From: Aequorivita capsosiphonis DSM 23843
Lineage (GTDB): Bacteria; Bacteroidota; Bacteroidia; Flavobacteriales; Flavobacteriaceae
Assembly: GCF_000429125.1 (NCBI RefSeq)
Contig: NZ_AUBG01000017.1
Span: 31,004 to 95,003 of the forward strand
Reading direction: 5' to 3'
DNA length: 64,000 bases
The notes beneath the pieces were generated by a model. That model was not told the DNA's origin. It saw only the letters and a program-made list of their open reading frames with translations, and did not search any database. A program made the position numbers and the translations under genes. Positions 25,614 through 33,911 of the stretch are shown here, one piece after another (the stretch's first letter is position 1; each line of letters opens with the position of its first letter).

Positions 25614-26162
25614 ATGAAAAAGAGAATTGCAATATTAGCTACCGACGGATTTGAAGAATCTGAATTGAAGTCGCCGAAAGAGGCTTTGGAAAAAGAAGGT
25701 TTTACCGTTGAAATAATCAGCGAAAATGAAGGAAATATAAAATCTTGGAAAGATGGTAATTGGAGCAATGAATATACTGTTAACGCTACCATTCAAAATG
25801 CCAAGGCCTCAGATTACGATGCATTAATGCTTCCGGGCGGTGTAATAAATCCAGATAAATTAAGAAGAAATAAAGACGCCCTGACGTTTGTAAAGCATTT
25901 CTTTGAACAGAAAAAACCGGTTGCAGCAATTTGCCATGGCCCTCAGACACTGATTTCGGCAGATGTGGTAAAAGGAAGAAAAATGACTTCTTTTAGTTCC
26001 ATTAAGGACGACTTGGTGAATGCAGGTGCGAACTGGGTGGATGAAGAAGTGGTAGTAGATCAGGGTTTTGTTACTAGTAGAAATCCAAATGATTTACCTG
26101 CTTTTAATTCAAAACTAATTGAAGAAATTAAAGAGGGTAAGCACAAAAGGCAACACGCTTAA
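25614..26162 (+). CDS. DJ-1/PfpI-family protein
   Basis: 182 residues. Class I glutamine amidotransferase-like fold with the nucleophile elbow AAICHGPQTL (cysteine near 105) and an N-terminal acidic residue (GFEESEL). Closest in appearance to YhbO/PfpI proteins, which have been reported as stress proteins or glyoxalase/deglycase-type enzymes; the deglycase claim is debated. A promoter-like TATCTTTA lies at 25571. A perfect-stem terminator follows. Confidence 0.88.
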   Translation: MKKRIAILATDGFEESELKSPKEALEKEGFTVEIISENEGNIKSWKDGNWSNEYTVNATIQNAKASDYDALMLPGGVINPDKLRRNKDALTFVKHFFEQKKPVAAICHGPQTLISADVVKGRKMTSFSSIKDDLVNAGANWVDEEVVVDQGFVTSRNPNDLPAFNSKLIEEIKEGKHKRQHA

Positions 26163-26184
26163 TAGCTATATAATTTGTTTAAAC

Positions 26185-26216
26185 TAAAAAAGAGGCTTTG
26201 CAAAGCCTCTTTTTTA
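26185..26216. terminator. Bidirectional terminator after DJ-1 gene
   Basis: AAAAAAGAGGCTTTG pairs directly with CAAAGCCTCTTTTTT. Serves both converging transcripts. Confidence 0.9.
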
Positions 26217-26233
26217 ATATTGTTAGGATTGAA

Positions 26234-26527
26234 TTACTCCTCTTCCTCCATTTTATTTTTTTCAGGAATTTCGCTTATTGGCTCGTTGAAGTCTGCCTCC
26301 ACATAATCATCTTCGTCAAAGTTGGCCATCGATATTTCAAGACGGGAACTTACTTTCACCAGATAAATAGTGTCTTCTGTTTTCACCTCAACTGCCTCCA
26401 CAGTTTCATTTTTGGCATTTTTAAAAGTTATAACATGATCATCATCATACCCGTCAGGATATTTTTCAACTAATAAAGAAAGTATCTCTGGGGTCAACTT
26501 TCGGTAATCTACAATAATACGCTTCAT
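26234..26527 (-). CDS. Conserved acidic protein of unknown function
   Basis: 97 residues, strongly acidic at the C-terminus (FDEDDYVEADFNEP...EKNKMEEEE). No signal peptide, membrane helix or known motif. The start MKRIIVDYRKLTPEILSLLV and a central TEDTIYLVKVS strand suggest a small alpha/beta fold. It lies 76 bases downstream of aroB on the same strand. I have the impression it is conserved in Flavobacteriia, but cannot test that here. Confidence 0.65.
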   Translation of the reverse strand: MKRIIVDYRKLTPEILSLLVEKYPDGYDDDHVITFKNAKNETVEAVEVKTEDTIYLVKVSSRLEISMANFDEDDYVEADFNEPISEIPEKNKMEEEE

Positions 26528-26603
26528 TTAAATATCAATCTTTAATTTATGGTTATAAAACTATTCAAAATTAGAAGACATAAAAATTATTTCAATAACT
26601 TTT

Positions 26604-27677
26604 TTAGAAATTTTTATAGTAATTGAAAGCACTGTAAATCAACTCGTTATCAATAACGCAATCTATTTTAGGTACACCAATGTCCTCCATAAGCACAAAG
26701 AGTACTTGCCCATTTCTGTTTTTTTTGTCAAATACAAGGAGGTTGATGATAGCTTCAATATCATTTTCGGAAAAAATTTGCTTGGAAAAGTGTTTTAAGA
26801 TGCTTTCTGAAATTTCATTTAAGGTTTCTATTGGAAAATGACACATCTCCTTTGAAATGTAGGTAGCCAAAATAATTCCCACTGCAACGGCTTCCCCATG
26901 TAGCAATTCTTTTTTATCCGAATTTTCCAAAAAGTACGATTCTATTGCGTGCCCCAAAGTATGTCCATAATTCAAAGTTTTTCGTAGATTTTTTTCCAAC
27001 GGGTCTTTCGAGACTATTTCTTTTTTAATTTCAATAGAATCCCAAATTAAATCTTCGAATGCCTCTTTTTTTGTGAAATCAGCCTTTTTTATTCGTTCCC
27101 AATATTCCTTATTATATATAATACCGTGTTTCAACATTTCTGCCAATCCAGACGTTATATGTTCAATGGGTAATGTATTTAGAAACCCCGTATCTAAAAT
27201 AACCATTTCTGGAGGGTTGATAACGCCAATTTGGTTTTTTACGTGTCCTAGATCAACGCCATTTTTGCCGCCAACGGAGGCATCCACCATGGCGAGTAGG
27301 GAAGTGGGGATATTGATAAAGTGAACCCCACGCTTAAAGGTTGAAGCAACAAAGCCTCCAAGATCAGTGACAACACCACCTCCAAGATTGATTATCAAAC
27401 TGTTTCTATCTGCTCTTTTTTCCGCAAGATTTTTCCAAACTTTTAAACAAGTATCAATGGTTTTATGGGTTTCACCTGCTGCAATTGTTATGATATGTGG
27501 AGTGTTCTTAAAATTGTGTTTTTGGATAAGAATTGGCAAACAATGGGTTAGGGTATTTTCGTCGCAGAGTATATAGACACTCGAGATATCGCTATCATTC
27601 AGAAACTCTTTTAGGGCTTCCCAAGCATTATTATCCTTGTAAACAAAGCCTTTTAGTTGTATTTCTTTTTTCATCAA
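26604..27677 (-). CDS. aroB: 3-Dehydroquinate synthase
   Basis: 357 residues with the AroB landmarks: NLGGGVVTDLGGFVASTFKRG (NAD binding), SLLAMVDASVGGKNGVD, and the metal-site GYGHTLGHAIE plus HGEAVAVGI. It converts DAHP to 3-dehydroquinate, the second step of the shikimate pathway, in the cytoplasm. The start is divergent from the proline dehydrogenase gene, and the two promoters share a spacer of about 70 bases. Confidence 0.94.
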   Translation of the reverse strand: MMKKEIQLKGFVYKDNNAWEALKEFLNDSDISSVYILCDENTLTHCLPILIQKHNFKNTPHIITIAAGETHKTIDTCLKVWKNLAEKRADRNSLIINLGGGVVTDLGGFVASTFKRGVHFINIPTSLLAMVDASVGGKNGVDLGHVKNQIGVINPPEMVILDTGFLNTLPIEHITSGLAEMLKHGIIYNKEYWERIKKADFTKKEAFEDLIWDSIEIKKEIVSKDPLEKNLRKTLNYGHTLGHAIESYFLENSDKKELLHGEAVAVGIILATYISKEMCHFPIETLNEISESILKHFSKQIFSENDIEAIINLLVFDKKNRNGQVLFVLMEDIGVPKIDCVIDNELIYSAFNYYKNF

Positions 27678-27718
27678 ATTTGCACGTTAATTAAGATCAT
27701 TGAGAGTTCAAATCTAAC

Positions 27719-27726
27719 TATATTTG
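27719..27726 (+). promoter_or_regulatory. Bacteroidota -7 box for proline dehydrogenase
   Basis: TATATTTG, an exact match. It lies 20 bases before the ATG at 27747 and inside the longer open frame from 27657, which argues for the 27747 start. Confidence 0.65.
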
Positions 27727-27746
27727 CAGACTTTATTTTAGATTTT

Positions 27747-28919
27747 ATGACATCAAATGCTCTCTTCGATAATACGGAAACGGCTTTTCAATTAAAAAGC
27801 GACTCTGAACTGGAACGCGCTTATTTTCTTTTTAAGATGATTTCCAAAGAACCCTTAGTAAAAATTGGTTCAGCAGTTACAAAATTTGCGCTAAATCTCA
27901 ATTTGCCGGTAGAAGGATTGATTCGATCTACTGTTTTCGACCATTTCTGTGGCGGCGTAAATGAAAGTGACTGTATGCCTAGTGTTGATAGGCTCTTTGA
28001 TGTAGGGGTAGCTTCTGTTTTAGATTTTTCTGTGGAAGGAAAAGAAACGGAAGCCCAATTTGATGCCACGGCAGATAAGGTTATTGAACTCACTAAATTT
28101 GCCAAAAATAAAGAGGCCATGCCTTTCTCGGTATTTAAACCTTCTGGTTTTGGAAAATTTAAAGTTTGGCAGAAAATCACTGAGAATCAAGAATTGACTG
28201 ATGAAGAAAATGATCAGTGGAAAAAAATCGAAATTCGCTATGAGCGCGTGGTAAAAGAGGCTCATGCTGCTGGAATCAGCTTACTTATTGATGCAGAAGA
28301 ATCGTGGATGCAGGATGCAGCGGATGAATTATGTGAACGAATGATGGAGAAGTACAATAAGGAAGCCCCAATTGTTTTCAATACGTTGCAGTGTTATCGT
28401 TGGGATCGTTTAGAATATTTAAAAAAAATACATCAAAGAGCGAAGGCTAAGGGGTTTAAGCTTGGGTTTAAAATTGTTCGTGGTGCCTATATGGAAAAGG
28501 AAAATGAGCGCGCACTTGAAAATGGCTATAAAACACCAATATGCGTAAGTAAAAAGGCGACCGACGATAATTTCAACGAGGTTATGAAATATATCATGGA
28601 TAATCTTGAAGATATTGAATTGTTTATTGGTACCCATAATGAGTCCAGCACTTATATTGCTATGGATATGATGGAAGAAGATGGAATCTCAAGAAGTGAC
28701 AGTCGCGTTTGGTTTGGGCAACTTTATGGAATGAGTGATCACATTACTTTTAATCTGGGTGAGGAAGGCTATAATGTGGCTAAATATATTCCGTTTGGAC
28801 CGGTAAAAGATGTAATGCCCTATTTAATTCGTCGCGCTGAGGAAAATACTTCTGTGGCAGGTCAAACAAGTCGTGAACTTACGCTCTTGAAAAAGGAGAA
28901 AGCGCGGAGAAAGCTCTAA
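27747..28919 (+). CDS. Proline dehydrogenase
   Basis: 390 residues from the ATG at 27747 (MTSNALFDNTETAF), chosen over 27657 because of the -7 box. It has the (beta/alpha)8 FAD-binding fold of PutA/PRODH: LIDAEESWMQDAADEL, FNTLQCYRWDRLEYL, KIVRGAYMEKEN, and the C-terminal YIPFGPVKDVMPYLIRRAEE with the substrate-binding YxxRRxxE. It oxidises proline to pyrroline-5-carboxylate and feeds electrons to quinones. The P5C dehydrogenase is not fused and not in the window. Confidence 0.92.
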   Translation: MTSNALFDNTETAFQLKSDSELERAYFLFKMISKEPLVKIGSAVTKFALNLNLPVEGLIRSTVFDHFCGGVNESDCMPSVDRLFDVGVASVLDFSVEGKETEAQFDATADKVIELTKFAKNKEAMPFSVFKPSGFGKFKVWQKITENQELTDEENDQWKKIEIRYERVVKEAHAAGISLLIDAEESWMQDAADELCERMMEKYNKEAPIVFNTLQCYRWDRLEYLKKIHQRAKAKGFKLGFKIVRGAYMEKENERALENGYKTPICVSKKATDDNFNEVMKYIMDNLEDIELFIGTHNESSTYIAMDMMEEDGISRSDSRVWFGQLYGMSDHITFNLGEEGYNVAKYIPFGPVKDVMPYLIRRAEENTSVAGQTSRELTLLKKEKARRKL

Positions 28920-28974
28920 AAAAAAAATTATAGGTTTATAGGAGTTTAAGCGTTTAGGTGCTTGAGAATATAAA

Positions 28975-29352
28975 CTAATTAGGAACTATTGCCGCTTCGG
29001 TTACTGTCGCCGTTTTATCACAATTTTCGATTTTAATTTTCAGCATTTTTTCTGAAATACTCCCTTCTATAACATACTGTTTACAGGAATCTGGTTTGGT
29101 ATTGCTTTCAGAAAAAAGCACGTCGCCATCTTTCAACAAAGTGGAAATTGCAGATGTGTCCATTTGATTTTCGCTAAGTACTCGGAGTGTATTTTCAGAA
29201 AAAGCACGTTCCTTCAGCCTTATATTTTTTAACGTTCTAGATTCTGGACCGTAGCTGCAGGAAGTTCTCTTTCCACTGAGAATAAAAAACAACATGACTA
29301 TTCCAATTAAAAATCCGCCGGAAAAATAGACCAATCGGTATGCTAACTTCAT
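28975..29352 (-). CDS. Membrane-anchored protein of unknown function
   Basis: 125 residues. One N-terminal hydrophobic helix (about 8-26) would anchor the protein, followed by a Cys-containing segment (RTSCSYGP) and a soluble domain with two more cysteines (DSCKQYVIEG, KIENCDKTA). It lies 84 bases downstream of alanine dehydrogenase on the same strand. It may belong to a DUF4258-type family, as I recall similar proteins beside ald in Flavobacteriia, but I am unsure of that name. No function can be given. Confidence 0.65.
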   Translation of the reverse strand: MKLAYRLVYFSGGFLIGIVMLFFILSGKRTSCSYGPESRTLKNIRLKERAFSENTLRVLSENQMDTSAISTLLKDGDVLFSESNTKPDSCKQYVIEGSISEKMLKIKIENCDKTATVTEAAIVPN

Positions 29353-29436
29353 TCTGTGTGATTTGTGATGCGTTTATTCAGGCTTTGTTAAATCGGGATA
29401 TCTGATATTAATTACTTCTGAAATTCTGAAATACTA

Positions 29437-30636
29437 TCAAAAGAACAATAAATTTATATCGCTATAGGGAATATCAAACCAATCCGCTACTGCTTTATTT
29501 GTTAGAATTCCGCGGTAAAAATACAAACCATTTCTCAAACCATTGTCAAAACGGATAGCATTTTCGAGGCCACCGTTTTCTGCAATTTCTAAGATGTAGG
29601 GTGTGAAGATATTACTAATAGAAATTGAGGCAGTTTTAGGGTAGCGAGCAGGTATATTGGGAACGCCATAATGAATCACTTCATGCTTAATTACGGTGGG
29701 TTGGTCATGGCTGGTCATTTCGGTGGTTTCAAAACAGCCGCCCATGTCTACGCAAACATCAATTACAACAGCTCCTTTCTTCATGTTCCTTACCATCTCT
29801 TCAGTAACGATAATGGGGGCTCTGTTATGGCCTCGTACTGCGCCAATAGCAACATCGCAACGCAGTAAGGCCTTCATTAGGTTTTTTGGTTGAATGGTTG
29901 ATGTATAAAGAATACGCCCCACATTGGTTTGAATGGTTCTGAGTTTTGTGATCGAACTATCAAAAACTTTTACGTTGGCTCCTAGGCCCAAAGCGGATCT
30001 CACAGCAAATTCACCAACGGTTCCAGCTCCAATGACAACAACTTCAATAGGAGGGACGCCACTTATATTACCAAATAGCAGCCCATTTCCCTTTTTGGCA
30101 TTTACCATGAGCTCTGCAGCAATTAGTACAGAGGCAGTCCCGGCAATTTCGCTTAACGCCTTTACAGCTGGATAGCTATGGTCTTCGTCTTTGATAAATT
30201 CAAAAGCGAGGGCAGTTATTTTCTTTTTTGCAAGTACGTCGAAATATGATTTTTTTCTGGTTTTAAGCTGAAGCGCGGAAATCAGTACTGTTTTTGGTTT
30301 CATTAGCGCCAGCTCTTCCAGGGTAGGTGGTTCTACTTTTAGAACCATGGGGCAACCAAATACTTTTTTGGTGTCTTCTGTGAGTTGCGCTCCTGCTTCT
30401 GAGTAATCTCTATCTGAGAACCCAGCTTCATTGCCCGCACCTTTTTCAATCAAAACCCTATGTCCGTTGCTTACAACTGCGTTTACTGCATCAGGAGTGA
30501 GGCAGATTCTTTTTTCCTGAAAATAGGCTTCTTTGGGAATGCCAATATAAAGCTCACCCCTTTGTCGAGTGATTTCTAAGGTTTCTTCTTGTGGGAGCAA
30601 CTGTGCTCTAGTAAACGGGGATTTTGGTGATAACAT
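29437..30636 (-). CDS. ald: Alanine dehydrogenase
   Basis: 399 residues, with GIPKEAYFQEKRICLTPDAV at the N-terminus (substrate-binding lysine and arginine), the Rossmann signature VVIGAGTVGEFAVRSA and VIDVCVDMGGCFETTEMTSHDQPT in the C-terminal half. It interconverts alanine with pyruvate and ammonia using NAD. The C-terminus is longer than in the Bacillus enzyme, as in the Bacteroidota branch, which also resembles transhydrogenase alpha subunits; that is the main alternative, but no beta subunit is nearby. Confidence 0.87.
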   Translation of the reverse strand: MLSPKSPFTRAQLLPQEETLEITRQRGELYIGIPKEAYFQEKRICLTPDAVNAVVSNGHRVLIEKGAGNEAGFSDRDYSEAGAQLTEDTKKVFGCPMVLKVEPPTLEELALMKPKTVLISALQLKTRKKSYFDVLAKKKITALAFEFIKDEDHSYPAVKALSEIAGTASVLIAAELMVNAKKGNGLLFGNISGVPPIEVVVIGAGTVGEFAVRSALGLGANVKVFDSSITKLRTIQTNVGRILYTSTIQPKNLMKALLRCDVAIGAVRGHNRAPIIVTEEMVRNMKKGAVVIDVCVDMGGCFETTEMTSHDQPTVIKHEVIHYGVPNIPARYPKTASISISNIFTPYILEIAENGGLENAIRFDNGLRNGLYFYRGILTNKAVADWFDIPYSDINLLFF

Positions 30637-30694
30637 ATTTCGAACTTGGAGGCCTCAATTTACGGAATAATTTTCGATTCTGAAGTATTGAAAA

Positions 30695-31228
30695 TCAACG
30701 GAAGAGCTCCTTTATTTGTTGCCAGATGGTTTTTTTCTGCAGAAGATCCTCCTCAAAAGATTGGAGATCTTCTTGACGCATTCTACTAAAAAGCTTCGCT
30801 CTTATTAAGTAAACGAAGGGAATTAAAACCATCATAATTGGGATAACGTAAATTATTTCTACTTCATCAACATTTCTGGTTTGTTTTAAAATATTGATTA
30901 ATTGAAATGCATACATGGACAAAGGCAATAAAATAATCCAATGCCACCAATGCTTACAGGTAAAGAACCAAAGCATCAATAATATAATAGGAATGACTTT
31001 ACTTGATAAGAACCAAGCAAAGTGATAAAAAGATGGATAATGGGTAGTCAATGTAAAAAAGGGAGTTTCCCAGACCGGGGAATCGGCTGGAAAACTCTCA
31101 TAAGAATAATATAAAAAAGGAGTCAACGCAACTATTAATACAATGACTCCTCCTTGAATAAGGCTTTTTTTATCCGGCTGGCGGAACTTTAACGGTCCAC
31201 GGATCGATTTGTTGGGGTGCTTGTTCAT
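30695..31228 (-). CDS. Four-helix membrane protein of unknown function
   Basis: 177 residues from the ATG at 31228 (MNKHPNKSIRGPLKFRQPDK). Hydrophobic segments lie at about 26-43, 74-98, 103-120 and 132-150; the end is charged. An earlier in-frame ATG exists, but the region before 31228 is coded by a small lipoprotein gene in another frame. The two overlap by 59 bases, so the true start may be further downstream. No family recognised; ald follows on the same strand after 58 bases. Confidence 0.65.
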   Translation of the reverse strand: MNKHPNKSIRGPLKFRQPDKKSLIQGGVIVLIVALTPFLYYSYESFPADSPVWETPFFTLTTHYPSFYHFAWFLSSKVIPIILLMLWFFTCKHWWHWIILLPLSMYAFQLINILKQTRNVDEVEIIYVIPIMMVLIPFVYLIRAKLFSRMRQEDLQSFEEDLLQKKTIWQQIKELFR

Positions 31229-31310
31229 CTTGAATACTTTCTGGGGTGCAAGAAGCAAAAAGACCCATCGCAAATATTGCGGCTACAATAATAACTTTAA
31301 GATTTTTCAT
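31170..31310 (-). CDS. Small lipoprotein (46 residues)
   Basis: A 46-residue open frame: MKNLKVIIVAAIFAMGLF, then a lipobox ASC with cysteine at 21, then TPESIQDEQAPQQ and IDPWTVKVPPAG before the stop. The lipoprotein signal is complete. An exact -7 box lies upstream (31350-31343), placing the transcript start about 26 bases before the ATG. The 3' end overlaps the next gene in a different frame. The function is unknown; similar tiny lipoproteins are common in this phylum. Confidence 0.75.
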   Translation of the reverse strand: MKNLKVIIVAAIFAMGLFASCTPESIQDEQAPQQIDPWTVKVPPAG

Positions 31311-31342
31311 AATTGAGGAGTTTTTGTGAGATTAATATAGAG

Positions 31343-31350
31343 CAAACCTA
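31343..31350 (-). promoter_or_regulatory. Bacteroidota -7 box for small lipoprotein
   Basis: TAGGTTTG on the minus strand (CAAACCTA on plus) fits TAnnTTTG exactly. The rest of the 31311-31685 spacer is AT-rich and without a convincing gene. Confidence 0.6.
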
Positions 31351-31685
31351 CCATGAAAAAATTTAAACTGGCTAATTATGTTTATGTTATATTTACAGGT
31401 TAAACTACCTCTAAATCCTTTGAAATACATCAAAGATCTAAAGATTGTGTTATTTTTATTAACACTTACTGGAAACGCTGTTATGAAATTTTTTATTTGA
31501 GCGACAAATTTGAGTTGGGTTTTACTTCTGGTTTTTTTTAGTTTAGTTTTTAAATTGGTTTTATATTTTTTGCAAATGTGCACGAATTTAGTTTAAATAA
31601 TTAGAGAGCAAGATAATAATTAATTGTTAGAACTTGGAGAATATGGAAATTATAACAGATCTTCTAATCATCTAATAAAACCTTA

Positions 31686-32096
31686 TTAAACACTATTAGT
31701 GCTTAATGTTCTACTGCCATTTTTGTTTTTTTGAATATTTAATGCAATAGCATACTCGGGCAGTAAATCCTTAATTTTTTCTGGCCATTCTATAAAGACA
31801 TAGTTATCGCTATAAAAATAATCTTCCACACCTATATCGTATGCTTCCTCAATATCGTTTATTCTGTAAAAATCAAAATGATAAATAGTGCCATCTGTTC
31901 CTTCGTATTCATTGACAATTGAAAATGAAGGACTTCCTGAAGTTTCGGTAACTCCAAGTTGTTTTACGATTTCCTTAATGAGCGTCGTTTTACCAACGCC
32001 CATTTCACCATAAAAAAGAAATATTTTTGAAGTCGAAGAATTTATGATTTGTTCGGCCACTTCAGTGATTTGATCTTGCGTGTATGTAAGTTCCAT
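31686..32096 (-). CDS. tsaE: tRNA threonylcarbamoyladenosine biosynthesis protein TsaE
   Basis: 136 residues, with Walker A GEMGVGKTTLIKEIVKQLG (about 30-48), the SPSFSIVNEYEG switch segment, YHFDFYRI and FIEWPEKI near the C-terminus. TsaE is the ATPase that works with TsaB and TsaD to make t6A37 in ANN-decoding tRNAs. It follows porX on the same strand after 84 bases; this pairing is common in Flavobacteriia and may be an operon. Confidence 0.93.
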   Translation of the reverse strand: MELTYTQDQITEVAEQIINSSTSKIFLFYGEMGVGKTTLIKEIVKQLGVTETSGSPSFSIVNEYEGTDGTIYHFDFYRINDIEEAYDIGVEDYFYSDNYVFIEWPEKIKDLLPEYAIALNIQKNKNGSRTLSTNSV

Positions 32097-32180
32097 TTTA
32101 ATAAAAGAGAACGAATATAAAGAATTTAAATTTGTAAATCCAATGCTGTAAAATTGAATTTGCTACTAAAAAACTTCTTT

Positions 32181-33731
32181 TTATCTTGGGGTAAATACCG
32201 AAAAAGGAATTAACATCTCTTCTAATGAAACACCTCCGTGTTGATAGGTATTTCGGAAATAGCTCACATAATGATTATAGTTGTTTGGATAGGCGAAGAA
32301 ATAATCACCTTTAGCAAAAATAAAGGAGCTGCTCATGTTTATTGTAGGCAAACAAATGGATTTTGGGTCTTTTGCTGCAAGCACTTCTTTATCTTCATAC
32401 GTAAGACTTTTCCCTGTTTTGTATCGAAGATTTAAGCTGGTGTTTTTGTCGCCAATTACCTTTGAAGGGTTTTTCACATTTATGGTTCCGTGATCTGTTG
32501 TTATAATTAATTTAAAGCCTAAACGCGCTGCCTGTTGGATAATTTCCAATAGCGGAGAATTCTTAAACCAACTTTGGGTTAGGGAACGATATGACTTGTC
32601 TGTTGAGGCTAGCTCCTTGATCACTTCCATTTCCGTTTTGGAATGGGAGAGCATATCCACAAAATTATAAACCACCACGGTTAAATCTTCATCTTTATGA
32701 CTTTTAAAGTTTTCTACAAGTTTTTTTCCTTGCTTTAAACTTGTGATTTTATGATAACTCCAATTTAATTTCAACCCTAAACGTTTCAGTTGTGCGGTTA
32801 AAAACTCCTCTTCCTTCATGTTTTTTCCGCCTTCATCGGTATCATTTAACCAAAGATCGGGGTGCATTTTTTCCATCTCACTTGGCATAAGACCAGAAAA
32901 AATGGCGTTTCGGGCATATTGTGTTGCGGTGGGAAGAATGCTGCAAAAAAGTTCTTCTTGTGTTTTTTTATAAACATTGGCAATCGTAGGTTCAAAAGCT
33001 TTCCATTGGTCAAGCCTCAAATTGTCCACCACCACGAGTAATGTAGGAACTCCCTGATCCAATTGGGGCTGTATTTTATCGCGGAACAGGGTATGGCTCA
33101 TGGTAGGTGCCTCGCTAGGATCACTAAACCAATCGGCATAATTTTTATCAATAAACTTACAGTACTGGCTGTTGGCTTCCGTTTTTTGAGATTCCAAAAT
33201 CTCGAACATTCCAGAATCTTCAATTCCTTCAAGTTCCAATTCCCAATAAACCAGTTTTTGATATAAATCTTTCCATTCTTCAAAACTGTTTACCATGGAA
33301 AGATCCATTGCAATTTTCCTGAACTCCTGTTGGTAGTTTGAGGTGGTTTTTTCGGAAACCAATCTACTGTGATCTAGATTCTTCTTTAGACTAAGTAGAA
33401 TTTGATTTGGGTTTACGGGCTTTATTAAATAATCGGCAATTTTGGAACCAATTGCTTCTTCCATAATATATTCCTCTTCACTCTTGGTGATCATAACTAC
33501 GGGAATGGAGGCTTGTAGTTCTTTTATTTCGGCAAGAGTCTCCAATCCGGTAAGTCCGGGCATGTTTTCGTCTAAGAAAACAATATCGAAGGTATCTTTT
33601 TTAATTTCTTCTAAAGCATCATTTCCACTTTGTGCAGTGGTCACTTTATAGTTTCTGTTTTCAAGGAATAGAATATGTGGTTTAAGTAAATCAATTTCGT
33701 CATCCACCCATAGTATTTTAATCTCGCTCAT
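32181..33731 (-). CDS. porX: T9SS response regulator/phosphodiesterase PorX
   Basis: 516 residues from the ATG at 33731 (MSEIKILWVDDE); a longer frame from 33758 would start inside a duplicated repeat. An N-terminal receiver domain has D10, D11, the phosphoacceptor D54 (FLDENMPG) and the lysine in YLIKPVNP. The C-terminal part is a PglZ/alkaline phosphatase-like domain (VVVDNLRLDQW, VYNFVDMLSHS, ITTDHGT). PorX with the kinase PorY controls type IX secretion genes, and the PglZ domain has been described as an oligonucleotide phosphodiesterase. porY is not in the window. Confidence 0.92.
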   Translation of the reverse strand: MSEIKILWVDDEIDLLKPHILFLENRNYKVTTAQSGNDALEEIKKDTFDIVFLDENMPGLTGLETLAEIKELQASIPVVMITKSEEEYIMEEAIGSKIADYLIKPVNPNQILLSLKKNLDHSRLVSEKTTSNYQQEFRKIAMDLSMVNSFEEWKDLYQKLVYWELELEGIEDSGMFEILESQKTEANSQYCKFIDKNYADWFSDPSEAPTMSHTLFRDKIQPQLDQGVPTLLVVVDNLRLDQWKAFEPTIANVYKKTQEELFCSILPTATQYARNAIFSGLMPSEMEKMHPDLWLNDTDEGGKNMKEEEFLTAQLKRLGLKLNWSYHKITSLKQGKKLVENFKSHKDEDLTVVVYNFVDMLSHSKTEMEVIKELASTDKSYRSLTQSWFKNSPLLEIIQQAARLGFKLIITTDHGTINVKNPSKVIGDKNTSLNLRYKTGKSLTYEDKEVLAAKDPKSICLPTINMSSSFIFAKGDYFFAYPNNYNHYVSYFRNTYQHGGVSLEEMLIPFSVFTPR

Positions 33732-33745
33732 ATATGTATATTTGT

Positions 33746-33806
33746 CATTATGCTCCATAGCTTTAGCGAAGGAGCGCCATTATGCTCCATAGCTTTAGCG
33801 AAGGAG
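33746..33806. repeat. 32-bp tandem duplication upstream of porX
   Basis: A 29-base word (CATTATGCTCCATAGC...GAAGGAG) occurs at 33746-33774 and again at 33778-33806 with only CGC between. The CCATAGCTTTAGCGAAGGAG part looks like a palindromic intergenic repeat of Flavobacteriia. It lies between divergent porX and the HD gene, close to the porX start. Confidence 0.9.
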
Positions 33807-33911
33807 TAAATTCATTTTATCAATAATTCTCGCGTATTTGAAGAATTTCCTCCAAAAATAGCCCCGAATTATCTGAAACAATTTTAGTTGTTATTAATTT
33901 AAAGTTAAATT

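Noticed and set aside
27657..27746. Extended N-terminus of proline dehydrogenase
   Set aside because: A perfect -7 box lies within the extension and its composition is not that of the family.
31332..31583. 83-residue minus-strand frame in the spacer upstream of the small lipoprotein
   Set aside because: Lys/Asn/Phe-rich composition expected of AT-rich noncoding DNA, no domain and no promoter; the true promoter of the downstream gene lies inside it.
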